64,000 nucleotides of DNA from Leptodactylus fallax. Lineage: Eukaryota; Chordata; Amphibia; Anura; Leptodactylidae. The position numbers and the translations under genes were made by a program. The DNA is taken from the NCBI GenBank assembly GCA_947044405.1, contig CAMRHE010000167.1:3827001-3891000 (forward strand). The letters are read 5' to 3'. The notes beneath the pieces were generated by a model. The model saw only the letters and a program-made list of their open reading frames with translations. It made no database searches and had not been told where the DNA came from. Shown piece after piece: positions 1 through 12,896 of this stretch (position 1 is the first letter of the stretch; each line of letters opens with the position of its first letter).

Positions 1-340
1 CTGTATATGGCGTACAATAGAGCTAATGCAATGACAAGCCTGGGAGCCTTCAATAGGCTCCCTGCTGTCATGGCAATTGACGGAGGGCGGCGATCGGTGA
101 AAAATGGCAGGACCCCTGACGCCTGCACAATTTAGACGCCACGGTCCCGTTTGTCCGCGACATCTAAAGGGTTAACAGCTGCAATCGGTGCAGGCACCAA
201 TCGCTGCTGTTAGCGGCGGGTCCTGGCTGTATTATACAGCCGGCATCCGCCCTGTATGGAGAGAGCTCAGCTCCTGAGCTCTCTCCATGCATCGCCATGC
301 GACGCAGGACTTACTATTACGCTCTGGGTCGCTAAGGGGT
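1..340. repeat. GC-rich interspersed repeat, frog-like
   Basis: No open frame of note. The stretch is GC-rich, contains a short inverted repeat (gagagagctcagct / agctgagctctctc around 260-288) and ends in 'cgctaaggggttaa'. Similar low-coding segments ending in 'gggttaa' occur near 32990 and 37420. I read it as part of a dispersed noncoding DNA repeat; the family is not identified. Confidence 0.35.
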
Positions 341-751
341 TAAACTGAAATTGCCATGTCATTCTACCCATTTATTTACATGCATTTTATCTCACAAATC
401 CAAATTTCTCTGTTGGTGGAGTTTCTTATCTTCATGCTGCAAACGTCATTAAGTCTAGCTGCTAGTAAATTAATACTCCTTTTGTATCTTGTGTCCAGGC
501 CAGAAATGATTTTTTTAAATATAGTTTTTGATTTTTATAGGGAAAAAAATTCATGTATCATGTATTCATGTTATCCCATGAATCATATTTATGCCAAAAG
601 TCAGAAATTCTGATAAAAGCTTTTAAAAGTATTTGACAGTGTTTCTAGCATATAAAAATACCTTTTTAGGTTTTTTTTTTTTTTTTACTTTCATGTCTTC
701 CACGTGGTGCTGCTGCTAACCTGTGCTGATGGGGGCAATCTACAAACAGAC
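341..751. other. AT-rich spacer, nothing recognised
   Basis: AT-rich sequence with a poly-T run near 670-686. An 85-codon open frame is present but has low-complexity hydrophobic composition and no recognisable domain, so I do not call a gene. Confidence 0.4.
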
Positions 752-1102
752 TTAGGCTAAGGCGCCATGTGGCGTCTCGCAGCAAAAAAGCGTTGCGGGA
801 AAAACCTCAGCGGCAACACATTGCGGTTCTTCCCACAGCGCTTTGAACAGAAAGTTCACAGAGGTTTCCGCTGTGGACTTTCTGCTTCAATTATACCTAT
901 AGGGAAACCGCCAGCGTTTCCGTAGGTATAATTGACATGCTGCAATTTCCAAAACTGCAACGGTTTTGGAAACCGCTGTGTGTCTGCAGCACGTTTTTTA
1001 CCACAAAGTGGAGATGGGATTCGCTGGAATCCCATCCACTTTGCTATGACTGTAAAATGCTGCGTTTTTTTCCACGGCGTTTACACCACTAGGGGGCCCC
1101 GG
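752..1102. repeat. MITE-like repeat with internal palindrome
   Basis: Starts near 'ctaaggcgccatgtgg' and ends near 'ctagggggccccgg', so the two ends are roughly inverted (ctaaggc.cc / gg.gccc). Inside, 'aattatacctatagg' and 'ccgtaggtataatt' form inverted arms. This matches the general look of short palindromic DNA transposons common in frog genomes. Exact termini and target duplication were not resolved. Confidence 0.4.
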
Positions 1103-1370
1103 CCTGAGTCTGTTACGCTCTGGCAGCTGATAATATGGTCCCTTCTTAGATTTCCTGCAGATAGGTAAGATTAGTAGTAGTGGTGAAGATACATATGGTG
1201 TGCATGCCCTTAGAAAGCAATGAAACTATTATATAATAAAACAGTGAACACTGAGTGGGCATGTGCAGGGTTCATATCAACACACACAGTTCTGGCTGTG
1301 AGGAAAGTGATTCAGCATATATGTCCTCCAGTACTTAGCTCACTAGCTTGCTATTCAATTTAAATACCAG
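1103..1370. other. Spacer without recognised feature
   Basis: Unique-looking AT-rich sequence upstream of the L2-like LINE. Nothing recognised. Confidence 0.3.
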
Positions 1371-1789
1371 GTGGTGCCATACTATGTAAGTAACTCCTCA
1401 ATGGATGTATATTTTTACATCATGTATAAGCACAGTGAGGGCCCCCTATGCCTCAGCTTTCTTTATAACAGTAATGTTCGTAGGTTAGGGTCATATCTTG
1501 ACTACATCCATGACCTCTTCATTTCTCATGAGTTCTCATTTCTCGGTATCACAGAAACATGGCTGACACCCTCAGACACCACCTCCCCTGCTGTCCTCTC
1601 CTATGGAGGTCTACAATTCTCGCACACTCCCCGCCCCAACAATAAACCTGGTGGAGGCGTAGGCATACTCCTGTCTGACAATTGCTCCTACGCTCCAATC
1701 CAACCGCTACCTGCTCTCACCCTCCCCTCCTTTGAAGTGCACTTTGTTCAGATTTACTCGACCTCCAACCTCCAACTGGCCTTCATATA
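1371..1789 (+). pseudogene. L2-like ORF2, endonuclease N-terminal part
   Basis: The first part of the LINE endonuclease. Homology-like residues begin at about 1470 with a segment reading LGSYLDYIHDLF, followed by ITETWL (catalytic Glu) and GGGVGILLS. The frame runs straight into the Tc1 inverted repeat. Removing the Tc1 and one TA lets the codons read FIY then RLSG in the same frame on the far side, so this is the left half of one exon-like ORF. The natural start is not visible; the LINE is probably 5' truncated. Confidence 0.7.
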
Positions 1790-1898
1790 CAGTGCTGGCC
1801 AAAAGTATTGGCACCCCTGCAATTCTGTCAGATAATACTCAATTTCTTCCAGAAAATGATTGCAATCACAAATGCTTTGGTAATAATATCTTCATTTA
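1790..1898 (+). repeat. Left terminal inverted repeat of Tc1 element 1
   Basis: About 109 bp that reads as the inverse of 3317-3425 with a few mismatches, by eye. Long inverted repeats of this sort are seen in several vertebrate Tc1 families. Confidence 0.8.
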
Positions 1899-2113
1899 AT
1901 TTGTCGTCAATGGAAAACCACAAAAAGAATTGTCAAAAAGCCAAATTGGATATAATTCCACACCAAACATAAAAAGGGGGTGAACAAAAGTATTGGCACC
2001 CTTTGAATAATCATGTGATGCTTCTCTAATTTGTGTAATTAACAGCACCTGTTACTTACCTGTGGCACATAACAGGTGGTGGCAATAACTAAATCACACT
2101 TGCAGCCAGTTGA

Positions 2114-3256
<1,143 letters not shown>

Positions 3257-3316
3257 TGATCAATGATTTGACTTTTTTTTTTCATTCTCTTTTGTGTTTT
3301 TTCATTGCAAGCAAAA

Positions 3317-3425
3317 TAAATGAAGATATTATTACCAAAGCATTTGTGATTGCAATCATTTTCTGGAAGAAATTGAGTATTATTTGACAGAATTACAGGG
3401 GTGCCAATACTTTTGGCCAGCACTG
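3317..3425 (-). repeat. Right terminal inverted repeat of Tc1 element 1
   Basis: Inverse partner of 1790-1898; ends in ggccagcactg next to the TA duplication. Confidence 0.8.
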
Positions 3426-3427
3426 TA

Positions 3428-4243
3428 TCGACTGTCAGGACCTACTGCTGCCTTTATCGACCACTTCACCACCTGGCTAATGCACTTCCTATCCACAGAC
3501 ACCCTCACCATCATCATGGGTGATTTCAACAGCCCCATTAACACAAACCACCCCTCCGCTTCCAGTCTCCTGTCCCTCATTGGTCTCTCTCAATGGTCCT
3601 CCTCTGCCACCCCCACAAAGGGGCACACGCTGGACCTCATATTCACCCGCCTCTGCTCTCTAGTCAACCTCTCTAACTCTCTGTCCACGCTCTCTGACCA
3701 CAACGTGCTGACATTCTCTGCCTTCTCCTCTGTAATAGACCCTCCAACTCCTAAACCAACAAAATCCGCAAGAACCTAAAGCGCCTTGACATCCGCATGT
3801 TCTCAGCCTCCCTCCTACCGCTCGCTAACATATCCTCACTCCAGGATGCAGATGCCACCACTGCCTTCTATAATCCCACCATTACTTCAGCCCTTGACTC
3901 TGTGGCCCCTTTCACAAACACCATAGCCCGACCCATCAATAGGCAACCCTGTTACACTGACCTGACTAAAAAACTGAGACGTGCCTCACGGGTTGCAGAA
4001 CGCCTCTGGAAGAAAAGCCACCTCCAGGAGGACTTTCTCAGGTATAAAGAGGCAGTACTCACATTCAAGAACACACTCACCTCTACAAAGCAGGTCTACT
4101 TCACCACACTCATATCTTCCCTAGACCGCAACCCCAAACAGCTATTCACTACCTTCAACTCCGTCCTCCTGTGCCCCCTCCGACATCACTCATCACAGCT
4201 GATGACTTTGCCTCTTATTTCAAAAACAAAATTAACACCATAA
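3428..4243 (+). pseudogene. L2-like ORF2, endonuclease C-terminal part and linker
   Basis: Continues the endonuclease after the Tc1: RLSGPTAAFIDHF, IMGDFNSP, LDLIFT, LSDHNVLTF are typical positions of an AP-endonuclease-like LINE domain. A stop near 3779 is followed by another frame from about 3797 (LPLANISS, RASRVAERLWKK, RYKEAV) that is the linker before RT. At least two frame changes make it non-functional. Confidence 0.75.
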
Positions 4244-5106
4244 GAGACAGTCTCACCCTATACCCACGACAACCATTCTACCCAACTGCTCAGTGCTCTT
4301 CTTCTTTAACCTGTTTCTCCACCGTCTCTGAAGAAAAGCTCTCCACCCTAATCTCTAAATCCCACCTCACCTCCTGCGCGCTTGATGCTATCCAGTCGCA
4401 TCTCATCCCCAAACTCACTGAAGTCATTACTCTGGCCCTAACCCATCTCTTCAACCTATCCCTAACCAATGGATCCTTCCCTTCCGCCTTCAAACATGCT
4501 ACCATCACTCCTATACTTAAGAAACCGTCCCTCGACCCGTCCTCTCCAGCCAACTATCGCCCCATCTCACTGCTCCTGTACGCCTCTAAATTGCTTGAAC
4601 AACACGTCCACTCCAAACTATCCTCCTATCTCTCATCCAACGTGTTCTTTGACAGACTACAGTCAGGCTTCAGGCCCAATAACTCCACAGAAACTACCCC
4701 AACCAAAGTCACAAACGACCTACTAACTGCCAAAGCCAAACATCACTACTCTATCCTCCGCCTCCTTGAACTCTCCTCCGCCTTTGACACAGTCGACCAC
4801 TCCCTCTTGTTAAAAACGCTCTCATCCCTTGGCATCTCAGACCTGGCCTTTTCCTGGATCTCCTCATACCTCACCAACCGCACATTCAGTGTCTGCCACT
4901 CGCACACCACCTCCCCGCCACATCCTCTTTCTGTAGGTGTCCCCCAAGGCTCTGTCCTAGGACCCCTCCTGTTCTCCATCTACAACCTAGGCCTTGGCCA
5001 ACTCATAGAATCGCATGGTTTTCAATACCATTGCTATGCTGATGATACTCCAATATATCTCTCTGGAGCAGACATTGCCTCCCATGGAATTAATGGTGCT
5101 ATATAA
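4171..5106 (+). pseudogene. L2-like reverse transcriptase domain
   Basis: A 311-codon open stretch with RT blocks in order: [37 protein letters not shown] (usual catalytic FD-D region), [16 protein letters not shown] and YADDTPIYL. It ends at residues that correspond to the LINE tail because the thumb and C-terminal region are deleted. It belongs to the same element as 1371-1789. Confidence 0.8.
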
Positions 5107-5125
5107 ATAAACAATAATAATATCT

Positions 5126-5400
5126 GCGTTGGAGTTTCCATTCTTTGGGTCCGCTTGGGGACCTGAAAAACAGAAACCCAATCCACTTAAAAAGTGGTTA
5201 CCCACGGAATCTTGTGAAACCCATAGACTATAATGGGGTCCGCCGGGTTTCCACCCAAAAAATGCAGAGAGAAAGGTCTCTTGCAGGACTCTTCTCTCCA
5301 CATTTTTCAAGCAGAATGGGGAACGGAATCCCTGAACGGTCACACAATGCAAGTGTGCACCTAGCCTAAGAGTCTCAGTTTTTGTTACTTTTTTTGTGCA
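5126..5400. repeat. Amphibian-type palindromic repeat fragment
   Basis: Contains 'ggtccgcttggggacc' and 'ccatagactataatgggg', sequences also present in the MITE at 38137-38378, and ends with 'gtgcacctagcctaag'. It is a diverged copy of the same broad noncoding repeat type. Confidence 0.5.
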
Positions 5401-5455
5401 TTTGTTCTTTTAGTATAAATACATGTGTATGTACATATAGATATATAGATATATA

Positions 5456-6857
5456 CAGTCGGTATATATTCAGTAAAGTATTCAGACCCCTTTAAATTTT
5501 ACACTCATTACACTCATTTTTCTCATTAATGTACACTCAGAACTCCATCTTGACAGAAAAAAAAACAGAAATGTAGATATTTTTGCTAATTTATTAAAAA
5601 AGAGAAACTGAAATATCACATGGTCATAAGTATTCAGACCCTTTGCTCAGTATTGAGTAGAAGCACCCTTTTGAGCTAGTACAGCCATGAGTCTTCTTGG
5701 GAATGATGCAACAAGTTTTTCACATCTGGATTTGAGGATCCTCTGCCATTCTTCCTTGCAGATCCTCTCCAGTTCCGTCAGGTTGGATGGTGAACATTGG
5801 TGGACAGCCATTTTCAGGTCTCTCCAGAGATGCTCAATTGGGTTGAGGTCAGGGCTCTGGCTGGGCCAGTCAAGAATGGTCACAGAGTTGTTCCGAAGCC
5901 ACTCCTTTGTTATTTTAGCTGTGTGCTTAGGGTCATTGTCTTGTTGGAAGGTGAACCTTCGGCCCAGTCTGAGGTCCAGAGCACTCTGGAAGAAGTTTTC
6001 TTCCAGGATATCTCTGTACTTGGCCGCATTCATCTTTCCTTCAATTGCAACCAGTCGTCCTGTCCCTGCAGCTGAAAAACACCCCCATAGCATGATGCTG
6101 CCACCACCATGTTTCACTGTTGGGATTGTATTGGGCAGGTGATGAGCAGTGCCTGGTTTTCTCCACACATACCGCTTAGAAATAATGCCAAAAAGTTCAA
6201 TCTTCATCTCATCAGACCAGAGAATCTTATTTCTCATAATCTGGGAGTCCTTCATGTGTTTTTTTGGCAAACACTATGTGGGCTTTCATATGTCTTGCAC
6301 TGAGGAGAGGCTTCCTTCTGTCCACTCTGCCATAAAGCCCTGACTGGTGGAGGGCTGCAGTGATAGTTGACTTTGTGGAACTTTCTCCCATCTCCCTACT
6401 GCATCTCTGGAGCTCAGCCACAGTGATCTTTGGGTTCTTCTTTACCTCTCTCACCAAGGCTCTTCTCCCACTATTGCTCAGTTTGACTGGACGGCCAGGT
6501 CTAGGAAGAGTTCTGGTTGTCCCAAACTTCTTCCATTTAAGGATTATGGAGGCCACTGTGCTCTTAGGAACCTTGAGTGCTGCAGAAATTCTTTTGTAAC
6601 CTTGGCCAAATCTGTGCCTTGCCACAATTCTGTCTCTGAACTCCTTGGGCAGTTCCTTTGACCTCATGATTCTCATTTGGCATGCACTGTGAGCTGTGAG
6701 GTCTTATATAGACAGGTGTGTGCCTTTCCTAATCAAGTCCAATCAGTTTAATAAAACACAGCTGGACTCTAATGAACATTTTTGCTTTTAGCAAATGGCT
6801 GCAATGAAACAAAGAGTAAAACATTTAAAGGGGTCTGAATACTTTCCGTACCCACTG
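5456..6857 (-). mobile_element. Tc1/mariner element 2 (1402 bp)
   Basis: Ends cagtcggtatat at 5456 and gggtctgaatactttcc...cactg at 6857; flanked by TA (5454-5455 and 6858-6859). The internal parts of the ends share the 'gtattcagaccccttt' inverted block. The outermost bases of the left end have drifted. The transposase is on the minus strand. Confidence 0.9.
5647..6676 (-). pseudogene. Tc1 transposase broken by one homopolymer frameshift
   Basis: Two overlapping frames together cover a complete Tc1 transposase. The N-terminal half (from 6676; the better start is the second Met at 6667, MRSKELPKEF) has the helix-turn-helix region. The C-terminal half has the catalytic Asp in WSDE, Asp in QDND and Glu in NPIE. 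The two meet at a run of seven A on the minus strand (T7 at 6259-6265), where one base too many moves FAKK into the wrong frame. No other stop was seen, so a single indel separates this from an intact ORF; an assembly error in the homopolymer is possible. Confidence 0.9.
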
Positions 6858-6863
6858 TACATA

Positions 6864-7595
6864 TGCAACACTCAGGAGGACCAGGAATGATGTCACAGGT
6901 AGAATGTAAGATGTAGCCGGCTGGTAGAATGACCCTTGATCCCGAATGCACGTAAAGTCTTTTTGATGTCCCCGACTACCCGCCCCCACGTGGTACCTGA
7001 CAATGACGACAGACAACCAGGTCTTGGGGGTAGTTGTTGCTCTTTTACTAGCAGGATGAGGTAATACCAATATACAGATGAGGAAAGAACTCTCCACTTA
7101 AAATACAGTTATCACTGTAGGTAGTGTCCAGTTAAGCAGGTGATAAGGCTTTGGGCAAAAGTGTTTTGACTTGTTTAACTGGTAGGTACTTGGAAGGATG
7201 GCCTGTATCTAGGGGGTTATCCCTCAAAAACTGGGTACACGTATGTAGAAGAGGAAATGGGTGCGCTGACAGCAGGCGACCCGCAAGTTCTGTCAGACTA
7301 GCTATGGGCTCTGTTAATATATCTTTGTCCCAAAGACTTACTTCTAAATAGATGTGTGTGGAGTTCCCAGGTGTATGGATAAACAGGTCAATAGGCTTTA
7401 GTACTTGCAGACTTGGTGAATTTACTGGAAAAGGCCAACGCCTACATTGCCTTCCATGTGTGTTTTGGCTCTTGTGAAATATGTATAAAGGAAGGAATGG
7501 GTAGATACGTTTTTACCTCGTTCGTAAATGTCCATACTATCTCGGTCTGCAAGGACTATTAAAGGGAAAGGGACGAGCAGCACCGGGACATTACA
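6864..7595. mobile_element. Probable solo LTR, 732 bp
   Basis: Begins tgcaacactc and ends gggacattaca (TG...CA), with cata at 6860-6863 and cata at 7596-7599 as a possible 4-bp target duplication. It contains no transposase or pol coding. The flank is AT-repetitive, so the duplication could be chance. It would be read as a Gypsy-type LTR on the minus strand (tgtaatgtcccgg start). Confidence 0.45.
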
Positions 7596-7599
7596 CATA

Positions 7600-7617
7600 C
7601 ATATACACACACACACA

Positions 7618-7660
<43 letters not shown>
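7600..7660. repeat. (CA)n/(TA)n microsatellite
   Basis: A short run of ca dinucleotides followed by about 20 ta dinucleotides. Confidence 0.95.
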
Positions 7661-7661
<1 letters not shown>

Positions 7662-8276
7662 GCATTTTCTGTAATTTTTAACAAGAAAATTTCAAAATTC
7701 TCCACATTTAAACATACCAGAGAAAGGCAGCTGTAAGTTGCAAAATTTGTTTTTTAAACATTTTGCTGTCATAATAAAATGTGCCCAGATTGCCAGAGTT
7801 ACTGCCAGCAGTGTGAAGTGGGTCAGGAGCAACAAAGCTTACACTGAGATCCAACTGTGAAAATGGGAAAACTGTTTCTACACCTACACCTACACTTTGT
7901 GAAATGTCTATGAAAACAAACCAAGTATGTACTGTCGCTTGAGCAACCTATGGAGGATCCTAAAAATGGTTGTGGACTGTGTTCCAGTTGTACCCTTTAG
8001 GCTTTAGGGTACACCCTTGTGCACCCTGAAAAATGCTTAGGAGGATGTGTATAGCGGAATTTGGCCAAGAGTAATTGCAATAGTGTCAAATTACTGTAGC
8101 ACAAAGACAACCACAAAAGAACACCTTCTTGCTGAGCGATTGACGTATGTTCTGTAATGCCACCTGTTTGCCCACAGAGAGACAGAGTTGCTAAAGGTGA
8201 TCACATTTGTAGGGGATGTATGCCCTCGATGAGAAAAGATGAATGGTATGGCATGATGGCACAGTGAGCCCTCTAA
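7661..8276. other. Spacer, nothing recognised
   Basis: No coding or repeat structure that I recognise. Confidence 0.3.
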
Positions 8277-8335
8277 GGCTAGGTTCACACCTGTGCCTGA
8301 TCTCCGCTCGGGGATTCCGTTCTCATTCCACTTTA
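8277..8335. repeat. Short 'ctaggttcacacctg' repeat fragment
   Basis: Begins aaggctaggttcacacctg and includes ctccgctcggggattccg. This is the terminal part of the abundant palindromic repeat type also seen near 5126-5400 and 38137-38378. Confidence 0.5.
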
Positions 8336-8742
8336 AAAATTAGGAGAAAAAAGTCACTAACGTCATTACTGTTGAAAGGAAGTTGATACATTAAACGGAT
8401 GTAGAAAACGTGATCTGAATAGAGTCTAATTTAGATCCTCTAATACCTGATGTAAGCATCCACCTAAGAGAAATTCTTACATCTCTGTAGTTTGCAGACA
8501 TGATACCTTAGAAGACAAGACTGGGTTATTAAGCATACTTTAAAAGACATACAGAATAAAAAGTCAAAAAAATCAGCTGATAAGATGGCAGCACCACCTG
8601 GAGGACAACATGAAAATTGGATATATTTAGGTAGAGAAATAAACTTGTTAATTTTTCATGATGCCTTATAATAGTTTCACAGTTATTGAACCTTGAAAGA
8701 AAATAATGTTGTATATACATTCACACATATTTTATATATATA
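8336..8742. other. Spacer, nothing recognised
   Basis: AT-rich; no feature recognised. Confidence 0.3.
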
Positions 8743-8952
8743 CTAGCAGAAGGACCCGGCTTTGCACGGGTATACAGTATTTCATTTTTTGTTTGTGTAG
8801 TGGCCCCATAAGAATTGGCCAGTTTTGCACTTGACATCCAGTATGGCAGTCCAGTATATGTACAGTCTATTTATGGCTGTGTCGTTATGGAAACATGGTA
8901 AATGAAATGTGAACTTATTTTGGCTGATACACGTCATATGACTGAATATTTA

Positions 8953-9139
8953 ACATAGATTGTAAGCTCTTGCGAGCAGGGCCCTCAGTCCCAGTGTGTG
9001 AATTGAATATTTCTTTGTAATGTATCTTTTTTGTCAGTACTTGAACACTACAAATTGTACAGTGCTGCAGAATATGTTGGCGCTATATAAATAAAATTTA
9101 TTATAATTATTATAATAATAATAATTATTATTATTATTA
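8953..9139 (+). mobile_element. L2-like LINE 3' end fragment
   Basis: 'agattgtaagctcttgcgag' through 'ggcgctatataaataaa' and an (att)n tail. It is inserted into repeat copy A between 'gactgaatattta' and 'aaggacctgc', which are contiguous in other units of the repeat. It is 5' truncated to the 3' UTR. Confidence 0.7.
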
Positions 9140-9228
9140 GTAAGGACCTGCAAACTGCTATTGACTCTTACAGGTTATAAATAGCTTGTTTGCTATGGAA
9201 ACCTAGTGTAAAGCTGTGTGTATGAAAA

Positions 9229-9429
9229 GATCCCAGAATATAATAATTGTTCATAGGTGGTCCACAATAGGGCAAAATACTATGTGAAGAGGCCACTGTG
9301 GGGCATAATAGTGTGTGCAGGGGCCACTATGGGGCATAATAGTGTGTGCTGGAATGCAGTTTGTGCGGGGGGGGGGGGACCATGTCAAATGTTCGCCTTG
9401 GGGCCGAGCCATTCCTAGTTATGCCACTG
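9229..9429. mobile_element. hAT-type MITE fragment (right end only)
   Basis: Carries two to three 31-bp units ('ggggccactatggggcataat') and ends 'cctagttatgccactg', followed by agtccagt, exactly as in the complete copy ending at 16420. The left end is missing. Confidence 0.65.
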
Positions 9430-10107
9430 AGTCCAGTATAGGTACAGTATATTTATGGCTGTGTTGTTATGGAAATCTGGTAAATTAAATATGAATTTAT
9501 ATTGGGTGATACACGTGATATGACTGAATATTTAAGGACCTGCAAACTGCTACTGACTAATACAGGTCATAAATAGCTTGGTTGCTATGGAAACCTGGAG
9601 TAAAGCTGTGTGCTTGTGGAGACTAAGCGCCTGCGAGCTTTTATTGACTGATAAGGGACATGTGACCATGTGTATGGCAGTTGGAATATGAGTGAAAGAC
9701 TTGCAGGCTTGTATTGGCTAATGCAGGTCATTTTTTGGAAATACTGTATCTCAGGAATGGTATGTCCTAGAGCGCTGAGTCTAAAATCTTCCCAGACTCC
9801 TGATGTACCTGTGTGCCAAATTTGGTGAGGATCGGTCCAGTCGTTTGGTCGTGCATAAAGAACAGACAGACAGAAACTCATTTTTATATATATAAAATAC
9901 TAGCAGAAGGACCTGGCTTCGCACGGGTATATTTTATTTTTTGTTTGTGTAGTGACCCCATAAGAATTGGCCAGTTTTGCACTTGACATCCAGTATGGCA
10001 GTCCAGTCTAGGTACAGTCTAGCTGTGTTGCTATGGAAACCTGGTAAATGAAATGTGAACTTATATTGGCTAATACACGTCATATGACTGAATAGTTAAG
10101 GATCTGC

Positions 10108-10968
10108 TGTGATGATTCCACGTAAATATGGCTATAACTCAAAGATGTATTTTGATCTTTGGGTATCGTATCTCCCTCTTAATTCTATGTAATTAAACTA
10201 TGCATAGCTATAATCCTAGGTGTATGGACAGTAGTGGCAACATTGTGGCAATAGGGCTTTGTATCCATCCCAGAATAGCTCCATTGAATTCATACACAGC
10301 CCTGAGTGATCAAATAAACATGCATTGTTCAGCCTGGGCTGTTAGATCAGACGTGGTTGATAACATTGTATCATTCCACTTAATCCTATCTCTGTACAAA
10401 GAATCTGGACTTGAGTGCATTAATCAATCAGACTTGCCATCGCCGGTGACTTCATTCTGGGTGGTGTAATCAAGGGTATAAAAGATGAGGTAAGAGGTCA
10501 GTGGGAGGAGATTGGGCTGAGACTACAAGGAGAATACTATGATGAGACCACTGTGAGACAGACCACTGGGATAGACTGTGATGAGCATGCAGGTTGAAAT
10601 GCTGTGTTGATGCTGCTGCTAGGAGCCTCCACTGGTTATTCACACATATCAGAACATGTGTGAGTGTTGGACTGCAGAACCACTTCAAGGAGATGTGTGG
10701 TAAAGTAATAATTTCACTTTTATTTCATTGCACTGTATATTGTAACTAGTAACTGTTAATGCTTGCATATATCTACATATCTGTTCTGAACTGCATGTGT
10801 TAGATGTTAATACCGACCCATTTAGGGGTTAATAAATATATAAAATTTAGAAAGCTTGTCTTGTATTTATCTTGTGAACCTGGCACTCACTGGCGGTGAG
10901 TGTGGTTTTTTATGAAAGAAGTCTCAGGCGTGGCCAAAGAGGTGTTGGCGCACTGAGGATCTTTCACA
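10108..10968 (+). repeat. 5' LTR of the gag-only element
   Basis: 861 bp, TG...CA. It contains a 'gttaataaatatataaaattt' type AT region near 10830 that may carry the polyadenylation signal. Confidence 0.85.
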
Positions 10969-10969
10969 T

Positions 10970-10988
10970 TGGTGGCAGCGTAGTGGGA
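10970..10988 (+). promoter_or_regulatory. Candidate primer binding site
   Basis: tggtggcagcgtagtggga starts two bases after the 5' LTR. The TGG start and position are as expected for a tRNA primer site; I cannot name the tRNA. Confidence 0.55.
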
Positions 10989-11263
10989 TCTTAGGATAAA
11001 CAGCGTGTGTTGGTGACCTTTATCACTCAGACGCTGGGGATTGTAGTAATCCTATGAGACAAGCTCGGTATTAAAGCAAGCATTAAGATACAGTAAAAGT
11101 TTGATACAGTGCTGTTCCCCTCCCTTACTCTTTGTAGTCTATCCTATCTTTTATTTGGCAAATACCAGTGGATGGCTAGTGGGCTCAGAAGCAGAGCCCC
11201 AGAACTGCAGAACCAGGCTTTTGGAGATCCTGAGCGTATGGCTGAAATGGAGGCAGCACAGCC

Positions 11264-12101
11264 ATGCAGAGAATCGAGCAGAGTCCTGATTTTGGGGCTA
11301 GCCCGGTCCCAAGGATTACTTCACCAGGAGGAACCAGTAGCCCCAGCCTTGTCGGGGAAATGGCTTCATACTGGCAAATGGCCCTGCAGCAAGTAGGCAC
11401 CAGTGACCCTAACACATATCTGCAGGTGTTGTACCATTTTCAGGAAGCTGTAGAACAAGAATGGCAGGCCGCAGAACGGCAGGCAGATCATGAAGCTGCA
11501 GAACACGAACGGCAGGCCTCAGAACGGCAGGCCAATCGTGAAGCTGCAGAACGAGAACGACAGGCTGCTGAGCGACAGGCAGAGAGAGAGAGGAAGGCTG
11601 CTGAGCGACAGACAGAGAGGGAGGCTGCTGAGCGACAGACCGAGAGGGAGTATCAGCTTGAGCTGAAGAGGCTGGAAATCTCCCAGCGGGCACAAACCGC
11701 CCCTGCGCAAACTCCAACAACCCTGCACAGACCCTCAAGTTGGAAGGAGAAGCCAGGCCGGAGTTCACCACAGCCGTCTGTCGTCAGGTCGGGTGAGACA
11801 AACTATGCCCCGGGTGGTCCTTCCCCTGTCCCAAGAACTCTGGGCACCCTAGTGACCTTCCCCAAACCCCAAGGGGAGGTGCGGCAGGGCCATGCCTGTA
11901 ACCAGACAGGTCATTTCAAGGAGGAGTGCCCCAATCGCCCTGAGAACTTCTCTGCTTCCCAAGCCACAGCAGGTGGCCCATCTGTGTATCTGGACTGGGG
12001 TGCAGGAAAAGGAATGCGGACTGTGGGACTATTGACTAATTTGCCTGCTAATGTACTGTTGGGAACTGATTTAGGACCTATGATGTCCCAATATGGGGTG
12101 G
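11264..12101 (+). pseudogene. Gag-like ORF, first segment
   Basis: Open from MQRIEQSPDF at 11264; the frame is then interrupted by a solo LTR at 12102. Residues ~65-135 are a strongly charged (EREAAERQ)n segment, probably coiled coil. Around 205-220 a zinc-knuckle-like CNQTGHFKEECP is visible, but the first Cys of a CCHC set is absent. Near the end LPANVLLGTDLG resembles the last conserved strand of a retroviral-type protease. With the solo LTR and one target copy removed the frame continues in phase into 12902-14385. Family assignment is by gag/knuckle motif. Confidence 0.7.
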
Positions 12102-12896
12102 TGTGATGAACCGACCCTCAGTTTTATATCTTTCTTGGAAGTGTGTTTTACTTGCTTAGGTCAGTCCTTCCCCCACTTGGAATGCGGTGCTTTAGTTGAG
12201 TCCACATTGCTGGACGATACGCTTCACTGGTTTTATGTGTGTTCATTGGAGATGGCTTGCTATAGCCAGGCACTTTTATTATCCCTGGCCAGATGGGATG
12301 GGGGATAGCAAGCCTTAACTTCACCCTTCTCTCCGAGGGTTCTGCAAAGGTGGGAGAAGGGGGGCTGCCTGGGAGCAAGGGGTGGGTGGAGCACTAGCCA
12401 TATGCTGTGGGCAGACCTGGATTCTGGGGTCATTCAGCAAAGAGGCAGTAAGGAGCTCTGATCTGGGAGAAGATGAGAGGGCCTGCCCTACTGAGGAATG
12501 CTTTGAGGGCCTAGTTCTGGACAGCATGTAGAAGGATTGTTTTATGCAACTTGCTTAAGCTTGCGCCCTAGGCCCAAAACTCTGCTGTGGCCTAGAGAAA
12601 CGGACTACGAGCCTATGCCGGTATTTTCTCTATCTTTTAATTCCCCTGTTTATTTTTGTGTATTGTATCATCGCACTTTTGCTTGTATGTTTATGCTTGA
12701 TCATATTAATATTGTATATTTCTGTATATGCTATTAATTCATACCGACCCACTTGGGTTATTAAACATATAAAATTTATATCGCTCATTTCGTTTTATCC
12801 TATGACCCGGTCTACTCACGGTGTGTGAGTGGGAGGTTAAGAAAGAAGTTTGATCGCAGGCGTGCCAGACGGCTGGGCGAGGCGATATTCTTCACA
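12102..12896 (+). mobile_element. Solo LTR inserted in the gag-like ORF
   Basis: 795 bp starting tgtgatgaaccg and ending attcttcaca, flanked by a perfect 5-bp duplication ggtgg (12097-12101 and 12897-12901). Its 'taccgaccca' and 'atataaaattta' blocks resemble those of the surrounding element's LTR, so it comes from a related family. Confidence 0.88.

Larger units (their letters stand above)
8743..9895 (+). repeat. Unclassified interspersed repeat, copy A
   Basis: Starts 'actagcagaaggacccggc' and ends 'cgtttggtcgtgcataaag...' with a (cagaca)n and 'catttttatatatata' tail. It contains internal near-repeats of about 150-200 bp ('ttgctatggaaacctgg', 'gatacacgtcatatgactgaat'). It has no ORF. Copy B follows immediately in the same orientation. 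The cagaca/tata tail suggests a retroposon but the class is unknown to me. Confidence 0.6.

Noticed and set aside
932..1168. 78-codon plus-strand frame
   Set aside because: Lies in a palindromic noncoding repeat; no domain.
10200..10469. 89-codon frame repeated at 14488
   Set aside because: It is inside both LTRs of the gag-only element; duplicate occurrence is explained by the LTR, and there is no recognised domain.
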